Shown here: positions 27,868 to 37,001 of the stretch, in pieces | Position numbering within the stretch: position 1 is the stretch's first letter | Layout of the letters: each line of letters starts with the position of its first letter | From: Sorangium aterium | GTDB lineage: Bacteria; Myxococcota_A; Polyangia; Polyangiales; Polyangiaceae | DNA length: 64,000 nucleotides | Direction: 5' to 3' | Assembly (NCBI RefSeq): GCF_028368935.1 | Contig: NZ_JAQNDK010000001.1 | Span: 2,914,001-2,978,000 of the forward strand | Translations under genes and position numbers: made by a program | The notes under the pieces: generated by a model | The model's database searches: none | The model's input: only the letters and a program-made list of their open reading frames with translations | What the model was told of the DNA's origin: nothing

Positions 27868-29343
27868 ATGTCGCTGAACTTCAACGAGGGGATGCTGTTC
27901 GCTGGTAGGTACCGCGTCGTGCGCAGCATCGCGACGGGTGCGATGGGGGCGGTCTACGAGGTCGTCCACATCGAGACGGATCGCCGGCGGGCGCTCAAGG
28001 TCATGCACCCGCACCTCGCCGAGAACCCCGAGTTCCACGCGCGGTTCAAGCTGGAGGCGCGCATCGCCGCGCGCATAGCGACCGAGCACATCGTCGAGGT
28101 GTTCGACGCCGGCATCGACCTGGACACCGGCATGCCGTTCCTCGTGATGGAGCTGCTCCGCGGCGAGGAGCTCAGCAAGCGCATCCGCCGCGGCGGGCGT
28201 CTGCCACCTGAGAACGCCATCGCCTACCTGCGCCAGACCGCGCACGCCCTGGACAAGACGCACGCGGCCGGCGTGGTCCACCGCGATCTGAAGCCCGCGA
28301 ACCTCTTCCTCGCGGCGAGCGACGACGACGACGAGATCCGGATCAAGGTGCTTGACTTCGGCATCGCGAAGCTGGTCGCCGAGACCGCGGTCGAAGGGGC
28401 GAACACCGCCGCCCTCGGGACGCCGCTCTACATGGCGCCCGAGCAGTTCAGCGGCGAGACGATCACGCGGGCCGTGGACCTCTTCGCGCTCGGCATGATC
28501 GCGTACACGGCCCTCGTCGGCAAGGCCTACTGGCTGAACGACATGCGCGAGTACAGCAACTCGCTGGCGTTCGCGGTGATCGCGATGCACGGCCCGCAGG
28601 AGCCCCCGTCCGTGCGCGCGGAGAAGGAGGGGGTGAAGCTGCCCCCGGGCTTCGACGCGTGGTTCGCGAAGGCGACGGCGCGCGAGCCCGGGGCGCGCTT
28701 CCCGACCGCTTTGTCCACGGTGGAGGCGCTCGCCGAGGTCTTCGACATCGCCCCCATGACGGTCAGGTCGTCGCGCCTGGTCGGGCTGGAGACGCCGATC
28801 CCGCGGATGAGCCAGCTGCACCAGGGGCCCGCGTCGTCGATGCCGGTGGCCGCCCAGTCGTCCACGGGCGTGGAGACAAGGGTCGGCACCGGCACCGGAA
28901 CCGGCGCGGCCGCAGCGCCGCGGAGCCGATCCGCGATCGCCGTCGCGGCCATCGCCCTGGTCGGCGGCAGCGCCATCGCGATCGCCGCGTTCAGCAAGGG
29001 CGGGTCCCCGGCCCCCGGCAACGCCGAGCACGCACAAGCGGCGCAGGCGGCGGCCGTCGCGCCGCCCTCCACGCCGCCCGAGGCCGCGCCGGGCGCCGCT
29101 CACCCCGAAGTGGCCGGCACGCCCAGGTCGACCGACCTCGCGGCGTCTGCGAGCCCGGCCGCCGCGCCGCCCGCGAACAGCAGCCTGGGGATCGCTCCCG
29201 AGGTGTTGGCGGGCGCGAAGGCATCGCCGGCGCCGCGCACCCCGGCGCCGCCGCCCGGCGCCTGGCGCAAGATCGCGCCGACCGCCTCCCCCGCCCCCGC
29301 GGCGAAGCCCCGGGAGCGGGAGTCGCTCTACGGGGCAGACTGA
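27868..29343 (+). CDS. Membrane-anchored Ser/Thr protein kinase
   Basis: A Hanks-type kinase of 491 residues. Kinase domain residues 10-280: GAMG glycine loop, ALKV with Lys44, HRDLKPAN (Asp140), DFG at 163-165, GTPLYMAPEQ and a DLFALGMI helix. A juxtamembrane linker holds a TGTGTG run. A single membrane helix follows (about residues 355-375, AIAVAAIALVGGSAIAIAAF), then an Ala/Pro-rich extracytoplasmic tail of about 115 residues that lacks a recognisable sensor domain. It therefore resembles kinases that bind an unidentified envelope ligand or partner. The ATG at 27868 follows a GGTGAGACT; the start is placed at the conserved MSLNFNEGMLFAGRYRV opening. No adjacent phosphatase gene exists, although a PP2C remnant lies 19 kb away. 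Confidence 0.9.
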   Translation: MSLNFNEGMLFAGRYRVVRSIATGAMGAVYEVVHIETDRRRALKVMHPHLAENPEFHARFKLEARIAARIATEHIVEVFDAGIDLDTGMPFLVMELLRGEELSKRIRRGGRLPPENAIAYLRQTAHALDKTHAAGVVHRDLKPANLFLAASDDDDEIRIKVLDFGIAKLVAETAVEGANTAALGTPLYMAPEQFSGETITRAVDLFALGMIAYTALVGKAYWLNDMREYSNSLAFAVIAMHGPQEPPSVRAEKEGVKLPPGFDAWFAKATAREPGARFPTALSTVEALAEVFDIAPMTVRSSRLVGLETPIPRMSQLHQGPASSMPVAAQSSTGVETRVGTGTGTGAAAAPRSRSAIAVAAIALVGGSAIAIAAFSKGGSPAPGNAEHAQAAQAAAVAPPSTPPEAAPGAAHPEVAGTPRSTDLAASASPAAAPPANSSLGIAPEVLAGAKASPAPRTPAPPPGAWRKIAPTASPAPAAKPRERESLYGAD

Positions 29344-29392
29344 GCGCCGCGCCGACCCACAACGCGCTGATTTTTTGCCTGGGGCGGTCCCA

Positions 29393-29416
29393 AAGGAGGT
29401 ATCTCATTTTACCTCC
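29393..29416 (+). promoter_or_regulatory. Shine-Dalgarno/anti-Shine-Dalgarno hairpin before a start codon
   Basis: AAGGAGGT (29393-29400) is a near-perfect ribosome site but lies 17 bases before the ATG at 29418, too far for normal use. ACCTCC (29411-29416), its complement, sits directly before that ATG. GGAGGT and ACCTCC form a 6-bp stem with a 10-nt loop (ATCTCATTTT). An in-frame ATT at 29406 would have ideal spacing (5 nt). Confidence 0.4.
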
Positions 29417-29417
29417 G

Positions 29418-30527
29418 ATGCGAACCTTCTGGCCCGGCGCCGTCTTGAGCGGATTACTGAGCATTGCTATCGCCGCGCCGGCGAGCGCGCAGCCCGACGC
29501 CGTGGCCGTGGCCGAGTCGCTCTTCAACCGGGGCCTCGCGGACATGCTGGCCGGCAAGTTCCAGACGGGCTGCCCTGCTCTCACCGAGAGCTATCGGCTC
29601 GATCCTCGCCCAGGGCGGCTGTTCACGCTCGCCGAGTGCGAGGCCAAGTGGGGCCGCACCGCGACCGCGGTCTCGCGCTACAACGACTTCCTCGCGCTCT
29701 ACTCCCGCATGTCGGAGTCCGAGCAGGTCAAGCAGTACGATCGCTACAAGATCGTGCTCGAGCAGCGCGACGCGCTCGTGCCGCTCGTGCCGCAGCTCAC
29801 GCTGTCGCTGCCGGCCGACGCGCCCGCGGGGACGCAGGTGCAGCGCGACGGCATCACGCTGGAGGGGCCTTCGCTCGGGATCGCGCTCCCCGTCAACCCG
29901 GGCGAGCACGTCGTGACGACGAGGGCGCCGGGCGGGCCCACGCACGAGGTGCGGTTCACGATCGAGAAGTCGGAGCAGAAGACGATCGAGCTCGAGGTGA
30001 AGCTCCCCGAGACGCCGCCGCCCGCGACGTCGACGGATCAGCCGCCTCAGCAGTCCGCCTCGCCGCCGTCGCAGCACGACGAGGGCGCGTCGCGGACGCC
30101 GCCGGCGCCGTCCGGGACCAGCGGCCGGCGCGTGCTGGCCTACGTGACGGGCGGGCTCGCCCTGGGCGGGCTGATCGCCGGAGGGGTGACGGGGTGGCTG
30201 GCGCTCGACGAGAGCCGCCGCGCGGACGAGGACTGCGACGACGTCGGCTCCGGCAGGGCGGTATGCAAGACCGCCGAAGGGAAGGCCGCTGGACAACGCG
30301 CGAAGGACCTGGGGCTGGTGAGCACGATCGGCTTCGGCGCCGGGGCGGCGCTGGCCGGCACGGCGCTCGTGCTCTTCCTGACGGAGCCGTCCTCGTCCAG
30401 CTCGCAGGCCAGCGCAACCACCGGCGCGCACGCCGGCGCCGCGCCCCGCCCGCAAGCAGGCGCAGTGAGCTGGTCGCTGCTCGCGGGACCGACCGGCGGC
30501 GGCGTCGTGGTGCGCAGCCAGTGGTGA
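29418..30527 (+). CDS. Exported TPR/PEGA-like protein
   Basis: A 369-residue secreted or envelope protein. A signal peptide with an APASAQP cleavage region ends near residue 25. Residues 27-115 form TPR-like helices (AVAESLFNRGLADMLAGKF, AECEAKWGRTATAVSRYNDFL, SEQVKQYDRYKIVLEQRDAL). Residues 118-185 look like a PEGA-type small beta domain (LTLSLPADAPAGTQVQRDG, GEHVVTTRAPGGPTHEVRFTI). A Pro/Ser/Gln-rich linker leads to two hydrophobic segments (VLAYVTGGLALGGLIAGGVTG and GLVSTIGFGAGAALAGTALVLFL). TPR plus PEGA proteins are frequent in myxobacterial envelopes, possibly binding peptidoglycan or partners. Translation start is uncertain (see the hairpin). Confidence 0.75.
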   Translation: MRTFWPGAVLSGLLSIAIAAPASAQPDAVAVAESLFNRGLADMLAGKFQTGCPALTESYRLDPRPGRLFTLAECEAKWGRTATAVSRYNDFLALYSRMSESEQVKQYDRYKIVLEQRDALVPLVPQLTLSLPADAPAGTQVQRDGITLEGPSLGIALPVNPGEHVVTTRAPGGPTHEVRFTIEKSEQKTIELEVKLPETPPPATSTDQPPQQSASPPSQHDEGASRTPPAPSGTSGRRVLAYVTGGLALGGLIAGGVTGWLALDESRRADEDCDDVGSGRAVCKTAEGKAAGQRAKDLGLVSTIGFGAGAALAGTALVLFLTEPSSSSSQASATTGAHAGAAPRPQAGAVSWSLLAGPTGGGVVVRSQW

Positions 30528-30552
30528 GCCGGCCCGCCCATCGCCGCCTTCG

Positions 30553-30646
30553 CGCGCGCACGGTGGCGCGGCCCACGCGCACGCACGGCAGCGCGGCGCG
30601 CGCACGGTAGCGCGGTCCGCGCGCGCACACGGTAACGCGGCGCGCG
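30553..30646. repeat. Imperfect 21-23 bp tandem repeats
   Basis: About four imperfect copies of a unit like GCGCGCACGGTAGCGCGG follow the TPR/PEGA gene (for instance CGCACGGTGGCGCGG, CGCACGGCAGCGCGG, CGCACGGTAGCGCGG, CACACGGTAACGCGG). The repeats fill most of a 295-bp intergenic region and are not coding. The rest of that region holds no gene. Confidence 0.6.
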
Positions 30647-30822
30647 CTCACGCCGCCTCGAAGCCGCGCTGTGATGCGACGTCCGGGGGAAAGCCATGAC
30701 GGCCTCATCGCTCACCGTCGGAACCTTGCGCCTCGCCGTGGGGCGCGGCCGAACGTAGTATCCCATGGAAAACTACAGGCCGACGCGCCCGGGCGGGTGA
30801 GGCGGTGAGGAAAGGGCAACTC

Positions 30823-31539
30823 ATGATCACGAAGACCACGATGGCCATGTTCGGGATCGCAGCCTCCGGTCTGCTCGCAGGCTGCACGGAGACGCTCGAT
30901 TCGCAGCAGATCAAGACCGGAGGGATCTCGGCGACCCTGGAGGCGATCGCCGAGAGCGCGTCGTCGACGACCGTGCGGGCCACCCTCAAGGCCGGCGGCG
31001 ACGAGAGCAACACGTACGTCATCCTGAGCGCGGGAGATCGGATCTCGGCGACCGTGGACGGCGAGGCGGTCGCGATGTCCGCCGAGAGCTCCGGTGTCTA
31101 CGAGGCCAGCGTCGACGTCGGCGCAGGAGGCACCGAGATCAAGGTGCTGCTGGACCGCGACGACGAGGACGACGACGCGACGAACAACGTGGGGACGCTC
31201 CCCGATCCGTTCGACCTCGAGGCGCTGCCCAGAGAGCCAGTCCCGCGCGGCGAGGACCTCACGATCGCGTGGTCGCCGAGCGCGTCCGGGGACGACATGG
31301 TGATCGACGTGAAGGGCGACTGCATCTTCTCCAAGACGTTCGATGTGGGCGGCGACCCGGGGACGTACACCATCGGCGCGGGCGCGCTGGAGGCCACCAG
31401 CTCGCGGGAGCCCGAGAGCTGCGACGTGGACGTCGTGATCCGCCGTTCGCGCAACGGCACGACGGACAACAACCTGGATCCGGAGAGCTCGTTCGAGCTG
31501 AGCCAGGTCCGGGGAGGCCGCTTCACCTCGGCCCCCTGA
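30823..31539 (+). CDS. Lipoprotein of unknown function, 238 aa
   Basis: Residues 1-20 are a lipoprotein signal (MITKTTMAMFGIAASGLLAGC). The mature part is acidic, with a Thr/Ser/Val-rich beta-sandwich feel (SATLEAIAESASSTTVRATL, DRISATVDGEAVAMSA, GVYEASVDV, EIKVLLDRDDEDDDATNN). It ends with an Asp/Arg/Thr-rich stretch (ITSSREPESCDVDVVIRRSR). No family is recognised. The ATG at 30823 is preferred to an in-frame GTG at 30805 because AGGAAAGGG stands at the right distance and the signal peptide then begins at the start. It ends 21 bp before the convergent ArsC-like gene. Confidence 0.7.
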   Translation: MITKTTMAMFGIAASGLLAGCTETLDSQQIKTGGISATLEAIAESASSTTVRATLKAGGDESNTYVILSAGDRISATVDGEAVAMSAESSGVYEASVDVGAGGTEIKVLLDRDDEDDDATNNVGTLPDPFDLEALPREPVPRGEDLTIAWSPSASGDDMVIDVKGDCIFSKTFDVGGDPGTYTIGAGALEATSSREPESCDVDVVIRRSRNGTTDNNLDPESSFELSQVRGGRFTSAP

Positions 31540-31560
31540 CAGCGGGCTCAGCCGAGCACC

Positions 31561-31917
31561 TCAGCCGAACAGCGCGGCGTAGTCGTCCTCGCGGAAGCCC
31601 ACGAGCACCCGGTTTCCCTTCACCAGCACAGGCCGCTTCACGAGCTTCCCATCCTCGGTGAGCCACCGCACGACGTCGTCGTCGCTCGCGGCGTCCACCC
31701 GCGCCTTGCCGAGCGCGCGGTAGCTCTGCCCGCTCGTGTTGAGCCATCGGCGCACCGAGAGCCCGCTCGCAGGGACCCACCGGGCGAGCTCGGCGGCCGT
31801 CGGCGGCTCATCGACGATGGGGCGCACGGCGACGTCGATGCCGCGCTCGCCGAGCCACTTCAGCGCTCGCTTGCAGGTGCTGCAGCCGGCATAAGAGAGG
31901 ATCTGGACCTTGCTCAT
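31561..31917 (-). CDS. ArsC/Spx-family reductase or regulator
   Basis: A 118-residue thioredoxin-fold protein of the ArsC/Spx/YffB family. It has a CSTC motif (Cys12, Cys15; GCSTCKRALKWLGERG), the WVPASGLSVRRWLNTSGQSY region and KRPVLVKGNRVLVGFRED near the C-terminus, where ArsC and Spx place the substrate-binding arginine. Family length is about 110-130 residues. Without the ArsC-only residues resolved by alignment it may be an arsenate reductase, an Spx-like RNA polymerase regulator or a YffB-like glutathione-binding protein. The ATG at 31917 has an acceptable upstream GGCCGGC; longer in-frame starts read Arg-rich sequence. It is divergent from the ABC-F gene. Confidence 0.85.
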   Translation of the reverse strand: MSKVQILSYAGCSTCKRALKWLGERGIDVAVRPIVDEPPTAAELARWVPASGLSVRRWLNTSGQSYRALGKARVDAASDDDVVRWLTEDGKLVKRPVLVKGNRVLVGFREDDYAALFG

Positions 31918-32189
31918 GCCGGGCCTTCTGCCCTCTCGGCCGCGCGACATCAAGCGCGCATGAGCCCGAAAAATAGATAGAAAGCGCGCCCATAGCAGGA
32001 GAGAAAAAAACGGGCTCCTGCGCAATGCGCCCGGAATGCGCCCGAAGACGAGCAAGGCATCGATTCACAGCGGGCGACTCATGGCGCGCGCGCCGGCGCC
32101 GACGGCGGTGGGCGAAATGCCCCATCGCGCGACGGGCCGTCTGGTATAGGGGGCGCGGAAAGGAGCCGCCCCCAGCGGCAGTGCGCCTC

Positions 32190-33812
32190 GTGATCCGTCT
32201 CGATTCCATCAGCAAGCAGCACGGCAAGCAGATCCTCTTCCTCGAGGCCTCCGCGGCGGTGAACCGCGGCGAGAAGGTCGGCCTTGTGGGGCCCAACGGC
32301 TCGGGCAAGACGACCATCTTCCGGATGATCACCAAGGAGGAGGCGCCCGACGGCGGCCAGGTCGCCATCGACCGCGGCGTCACCATCGGCTACTTCAGCC
32401 AGGACGTCGGCGAGATGAAGGGCAGGAGCGCCGTCGCCGAGACCATGGACGGCGCCGGCCCGGTCTCCGACGTCGCCGCGGAGCTCCGCGAGCTCGAGGC
32501 CGCGCTCGCCGACCCCGAGCGCATGGACGAAATGGAGAGCTTGATCGAGCGCTTCGGGCAGGCCCAGGCCCGCTACGAAGAGCTCGGCGGCTACGCGCTC
32601 GACGCCAAGGCGCGCGAGATCCTCGCGGGGCTCGGCTTCAGCCAGGCCACGATGGACGGCGACGTGGGCGCCCTCTCGGGCGGGTGGAAGATGCGCGTCG
32701 CGCTCGCCCGCATCCTCCTCATGAGGCCCGACGCGCTCCTGCTCGACGAGCCGACCAACCACCTCGACATCGAGTCGATCATCTGGCTCGAAGGGTACCT
32801 GAAGCAGTATGCCGGGGCGCTCGTCATGACCTCGCACGACCGAGAGTTCATGAACCGCATCGTCACCAAGATCATCGAGATCGACGGCGGCGAGCTCACC
32901 AGCTACTCCGGCGACTACGAGTTCTACGAGCAGCAGCGCGCCGTCAACGAGCAGCAAGCCGAGGCGCAGTACGAGCGCCAGCAGGCGATGCTCGCGAAGG
33001 AGATGCGCTTCATCGAGCGCTTCAAGGCCCAGGCCGCCAAGGCGGCGCAGGTCCAGTCGCGCGTGAAGAAGCTGGAGAAGATCGACAAGGTCGAGCCCCC
33101 GAAGCGCAGGAGGACGATCCGCTTCGAGTTCAAGCCCGCGCCGCGCTCGGGCGACGACGTGGCGAGGCTCAGCGGGGTGAAGAAGTCGTTCGGCGGGCGG
33201 TCCATCTACGACGGATTCGATCTCCTGATCCGCCGCCGCGAGCGCTGGTGTGTGATGGGCGTGAACGGCGCCGGCAAATCCACCCTCCTCAAGCTCGTCG
33301 CGGGGGCCTCCGCCCCGGACGCAGGCGGAGTGAGCGTGGGCGCGAGCGTGAAGCTGGGGTATTTCGCGCAGCACGCGATGGAGCTCCTCGACCCGACCCG
33401 GTCCGTCTGGGAATCCATCGTGGCGAGCTTCCCCCAGGCCTCGATCGGCTCGCTCCGCACGCTCGCCGGCGCGTTCGGCTTCTCCGGCGACGACATCGAC
33501 AAGCCCTGTCGCATCCTGTCCGGCGGCGAGAAGGCGCGCCTCGTGCTCGCGATCATGCTCTATGATCCGCCGAATTTCCTCGTGCTCGACGAGCCGACGA
33601 ACCACCTCGACATGGCGACCAAGGAGATGCTCGTCGGAGCGCTCTCCTCGTTCGAGGGCACCATGCTGTTCGTCTCGCACGATCGCCGCTTCCTCGCCGC
33701 GCTGTCCAACCGCGTCCTGGAGCTCCTGCCCGACGGCCCGCGCGTGTATGGCGGGGGATATCTGGAGTATGTCGCCCAGAGCGGACACGAGGCGCCAGGC
33801 ATCCGGAGCTGA
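32190..33812 (+). CDS. ABC-F family ATPase
   Basis: A soluble dual-ABC protein of 540 residues with no membrane segments, the ABC-F class that acts on the ribosome (translation factors or antibiotic resistance). First domain: Walker A VGPNGSGKTT, signature LSGGWKMRVALAR, Walker B DALLLDEPTNHLD and SHDREFM. Second domain: GVNGAGKSTLL, signature LSGGEKARLVLA, LVLDEPTNHLD and VSHDRRFL. The linker (about residues 240-330) is charged and coiled-coil-like (QAEAQYERQQAMLAKEMRFIERFKAQ). The GTG at 32190 is chosen because VIRLDSISKQHGKQ matches the family N-terminus; a GTG at 32181 adds three residues. AAGGAG is 26 bases upstream, so the site is unclear. It is divergent from the ArsC-like gene. Confidence 0.85.
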   Translation: MIRLDSISKQHGKQILFLEASAAVNRGEKVGLVGPNGSGKTTIFRMITKEEAPDGGQVAIDRGVTIGYFSQDVGEMKGRSAVAETMDGAGPVSDVAAELRELEAALADPERMDEMESLIERFGQAQARYEELGGYALDAKAREILAGLGFSQATMDGDVGALSGGWKMRVALARILLMRPDALLLDEPTNHLDIESIIWLEGYLKQYAGALVMTSHDREFMNRIVTKIIEIDGGELTSYSGDYEFYEQQRAVNEQQAEAQYERQQAMLAKEMRFIERFKAQAAKAAQVQSRVKKLEKIDKVEPPKRRRTIRFEFKPAPRSGDDVARLSGVKKSFGGRSIYDGFDLLIRRRERWCVMGVNGAGKSTLLKLVAGASAPDAGGVSVGASVKLGYFAQHAMELLDPTRSVWESIVASFPQASIGSLRTLAGAFGFSGDDIDKPCRILSGGEKARLVLAIMLYDPPNFLVLDEPTNHLDMATKEMLVGALSSFEGTMLFVSHDRRFLAALSNRVLELLPDGPRVYGGGYLEYVAQSGHEAPGIRS

Positions 33813-33970
33813 CCCGCGCCGACGTGGCGCTCGCGGCGTGTGGCGCGTGGTGTGCGGCGCGCGCGGCGAGCAAGCTCCGCCCGTGCGCGGCGCTCTCTCG
33901 TCGATTCGTCGGTTCGATTCGGCGCGAGGTGAGCACGTGCTCAACGATTCGCGCTATCGTGAGGTCCCCG

Positions 33971-36529
33971 ATGGATCTGCTCGGTAGACCGAACCCAAAG
34001 CGGCTCTCCGACTTCATCCAGCGCCACCACGACGCGCTCCTGGATGCCTGGAAGCGTCGAGTCCAGGCGCTCAGCCCGGCGCGGCGGCTGCCGGTGCCGA
34101 GACCGACGGACCACCTCCCGGACCTCCTCGCCTACATCGCCGAGGGCACGCGCAGCGCGGGCACGGCGGCCGCGGTCGAGCGGAAGCTCCGGGGGGTCCC
34201 CGGGCTCCACGCGTTGAGCCGACTGGCCCACGGATACGACCTCGCCGACGTCGTGATGGAGTACGCGGCGCTCCGCGCTGTCATCCTGGAGCTCTGGGAG
34301 CGGGACGGCGACGGGGCCGGGGCGCGTGAGCTCATCCAGCTGAACGGGACGATCGACGAGGCGATCGCCGACGCGGTGTCCCGTTACCAGGCGGCGCGCG
34401 TGCGCCTGCTCCAGGCGCTCGACGCCATCTCGACGGCCGCGCTCGGCAGCAGCGATCTGGACGCCTTCCTGAAGGCGCTCCTCCGCGCCACCCGGGAGGC
34501 GGCGGCCGCCGTGGACGTGGCGATCGTCCTGCTCGGGGACGGGGACGCCCTCGAGGTCCACGCGACCGCGGGCCTCGACGACGGGCCGCTGCCCGGGCCC
34601 CCGCTCGAGGCGGCGCGGGAGTTCGCCCGCGCGGTCCTCGCGCTGCGCGGCCCCACGTCGCTCGACGCCGCGGCCGGCGGCATGCCCGTGACCGCGCGGG
34701 AGCTCCGGGCGAGGGGGCTGCGCGCCGTCTACGGCGTGCCGCTGATCCACGAGGGGCACGCCATCGGCGTCGCGATCCTCGGCTCCCGCAACGCCGAGGA
34801 GTTCTCCGAGGACGACGCGCTGATGCTGCGCACGATGACAAGCCGGGCGACCGGCATCATCGTGCAGGCGCAGCTCGTCGCGAAGGAGCGCGCGTCGCGG
34901 CGCCAGGCGGACGACGCCCGCGCCCTGCTCGCGACCGTCGTCGAGCAGATGCCGGCGGGGCTCGTCATCGCCGAGCCGCCGACGGGGCGCGTCCTCCTCT
35001 CGAACCCCCAGGCCGGGGCGATCTTCGGGCTGCCGCTCCTGCAGATCCCGAATATCGATGGATACGCCGTCTGCCAGGGCTTCGACCCTCGCTCGAGCAG
35101 GCAGTACGAGGCCCGGGACTGGCCTCTCGCGCGGACGATCACGACAGGCGAGGTCGTGATCGACGAGGAGATCGACATCGTCCGCGACGACGGCGCGCGG
35201 GGGCGGATCCTCGTGCGCTCGGCGCCGGTCCGGGATCCGGTCGGACGCGTGATGGCGGCCGTCGTGACCTTCTTCGACATCACGGAGCGGACGCGCGCCG
35301 AGCAGGGGGAGCGCTTCCTGGCCGCCGCGAGCGCGGCCCTCAGCGACACCCTCGACTTCCAGGGCACGCTCGACCGGGTGGGGCACCTGACGGTCCCCGA
35401 GCTGGCAGACTGGTGCGTCATCCAGACGCTGCCGGATCTCGAGCAGTCGCGCGGGATCACGGTGACGCACGCGGGCCCGGAGGAGCTCCAGAGGGCGCGG
35501 GCGCTCTTCCGCGAGCAGGATCCCCCGCCGCCGCTGGCCGCCCTGCTGGAGCGGGCCCTCTGCAGCGAGCGCCCGGAGCTCATCGGGGATCTGTCGCACC
35601 CGCTGCTCGCCTCGCTCGACGAGAACGGCGCCTTCCGCCGGTTCGCCCAGGCGCTCGGGATCACGTCGGCCATGGTGGTCCCGATGGTCGCGCGGGGCCG
35701 CACCTTCGGCTGCATCACGCTGGCGACGGCGGGGTCCGGCCGGGTCTACGACGAGGCGGACCTCGCGGTGGCGCACGATCTGGCGCAGCGGGCGGCGCTC
35801 GCCGCGGACAACGCCCGCCTGTACGAGGCGGCGCAGCGCGCGATCGAGCTCCGGGACAACGTGCTCGCCACGGTGTCCCACGACCTCAGGAACCCCCTGA
35901 GCGCGATCCTCACGGCGGCCGCCGTGATGATGAAGCGCGCGGCGGCGCGGGGGGAGAAGGGCGACACGAAGGCGATCCAGGCGATCCAGCGCTCGGCGCA
36001 CCGGATGGATCGGCTGCTCCACGACCTGCTCGATTTCGCCAGCCTGCGCGCCGGCCGGCTGGCGCTGCGCCGGCAGCCGCAGGATCCGCGGGAGATCGGC
36101 AGGGAGGCGGTCGAGACGTTCGAGTCGCAGGCCCAGGAGAAGGGGATCCAGCTGGGGGTCGTGGCGGCCGACGACGTCCCGCTCGTCACGTGTGATCGCG
36201 ATCGGGTGCTCCAGGTGCTCACCAACCTCCTGAGCAACGCGCTCCAGGTGACGGGCGCCCAGGGGGCGATCACGCTGCGGTGCGAGCGCGGGGAGGAGCA
36301 TGTCGTCTTCTCGGTGGCCGACACGGGGCCGGGGATCCCGGAGGACGAGCTGCCCCACCTCTTCGAGCGGTTCTGGCGCGGCCAGCGGAACGGCTACAAG
36401 GGCACCGGGCTCGGGCTGGCCATCGCGCGGGAGCTCGTGGCGGCGCACGGGGGGACGATCCACGTGGAGAGCCGCGTGGGGGTGGGGACGACCTTCAGGT
36501 TCACGATCCCCGTCATGGACGAGGGGTGA
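33971..36529 (+). CDS. Multi-sensor histidine kinase (RsbRD-GAF-PAS-GAF-HK)
   Basis: An 852-residue soluble sensor kinase. Residues 1-150 resemble the N-terminal helical domain of RsbR/RsbRD-like sensors (FIQRHHDALLDAWKRRVQAL). A GAF-like domain follows at 155-300, a PAS at about 305-440 (VVEQMPAGLVIAEPPTGRVLLSNP), and a second GAF at about 455-600. The dimerisation domain has H637 in ATVSHDLRNPLSAIL. The catalytic domain shows NLLSNALQ, ADTGPGIPEDELPHLFERFW and GTGLGLAIARELV. No receiver or response regulator gene is adjacent. The ATG at 33971 is preceded by GTGAGGTCCCCG; an upstream in-frame frame reads Ala/Arg-rich sequence. It is followed 92 bp downstream by a small hypothetical gene. Confidence 0.9.
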   Translation: MDLLGRPNPKRLSDFIQRHHDALLDAWKRRVQALSPARRLPVPRPTDHLPDLLAYIAEGTRSAGTAAAVERKLRGVPGLHALSRLAHGYDLADVVMEYAALRAVILELWERDGDGAGARELIQLNGTIDEAIADAVSRYQAARVRLLQALDAISTAALGSSDLDAFLKALLRATREAAAAVDVAIVLLGDGDALEVHATAGLDDGPLPGPPLEAAREFARAVLALRGPTSLDAAAGGMPVTARELRARGLRAVYGVPLIHEGHAIGVAILGSRNAEEFSEDDALMLRTMTSRATGIIVQAQLVAKERASRRQADDARALLATVVEQMPAGLVIAEPPTGRVLLSNPQAGAIFGLPLLQIPNIDGYAVCQGFDPRSSRQYEARDWPLARTITTGEVVIDEEIDIVRDDGARGRILVRSAPVRDPVGRVMAAVVTFFDITERTRAEQGERFLAAASAALSDTLDFQGTLDRVGHLTVPELADWCVIQTLPDLEQSRGITVTHAGPEELQRARALFREQDPPPPLAALLERALCSERPELIGDLSHPLLASLDENGAFRRFAQALGITSAMVVPMVARGRTFGCITLATAGSGRVYDEADLAVAHDLAQRAALAADNARLYEAAQRAIELRDNVLATVSHDLRNPLSAILTAAAVMMKRAAARGEKGDTKAIQAIQRSAHRMDRLLHDLLDFASLRAGRLALRRQPQDPREIGREAVETFESQAQEKGIQLGVVAADDVPLVTCDRDRVLQVLTNLLSNALQVTGAQGAITLRCERGEEHVVFSVADTGPGIPEDELPHLFERFWRGQRNGYKGTGLGLAIARELVAAHGGTIHVESRVGVGTTFRFTIPVMDEG

Positions 36530-36621
36530 GCCGGGGGCGGCGGGCAGACAGGGCAGCGCCCGCAGGGGAGGAGTGGACGATCGAGCGCGCCGGTCCCAGG
36601 AGTCCTCGGGAAGGAGGAGAC

Positions 36622-36879
36622 ATGGGAGTCGACAAGACGCACGATCCGCCGGGCGCCCCGCGCCCCGGGCACGCGGTCAGCGAGGAGAAGCGGCCTCTTC
36701 CGCAGGCGGATGTCCCGGGCGTCCGCGGGCCGATCACGCCGTCTGGCGAGCTCGAGGACACTCCCCCCGATGAGGTCGACAGCTGGGGCAGCGAAGGCGG
36801 CGCCGGCTCGTACGCGGGGGGGCCGATCATCTCGACTACGAAGATCTCCGCGCCGAGGCCGCCCCGCGCGTCGGGGTAG
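36622..36879 (+). CDS. Small Pro/Gly-rich protein with strong ribosome site, 85 aa
   Basis: An 85-residue protein with no cysteines and low hydrophobicity. It starts with MGVDKTHDPPGAPRPGH and ends with IISTTKISAPRPPRASG; the middle is Asp/Pro/Gly-rich (GELEDTPPDEVDSWG). An exceptionally good AAGGAGGAGAC ribosome site directly before the ATG at 36622 supports real translation. It has no signal peptide. The Pro/Gly-rich composition predicts disorder. It sits 92 bp after the sensor kinase and on the same strand, so it may be cotranscribed with it, perhaps as an accessory partner. No family is recognised. Confidence 0.6.
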   Translation: MGVDKTHDPPGAPRPGHAVSEEKRPLPQADVPGVRGPITPSGELEDTPPDEVDSWGSEGGAGSYAGGPIISTTKISAPRPPRASG

Positions 36880-37001
36880 CGGGGAAGCATCGCTGAGCCG
36901 CCCGGCCGGCGGGCGCGACACCAGGGCGATCGGTGAGCGCTGCAGACAGCGAGAAGAGACCGAGTCGACCACGGATATTTTCAGACGACAACCGCGCCAC
37001 C

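Noticed and set aside
30805-30822. GTG start for the 238-residue lipoprotein
   Set aside because: The ATG at 30823 has the better ribosome site and starts directly at the signal peptide.
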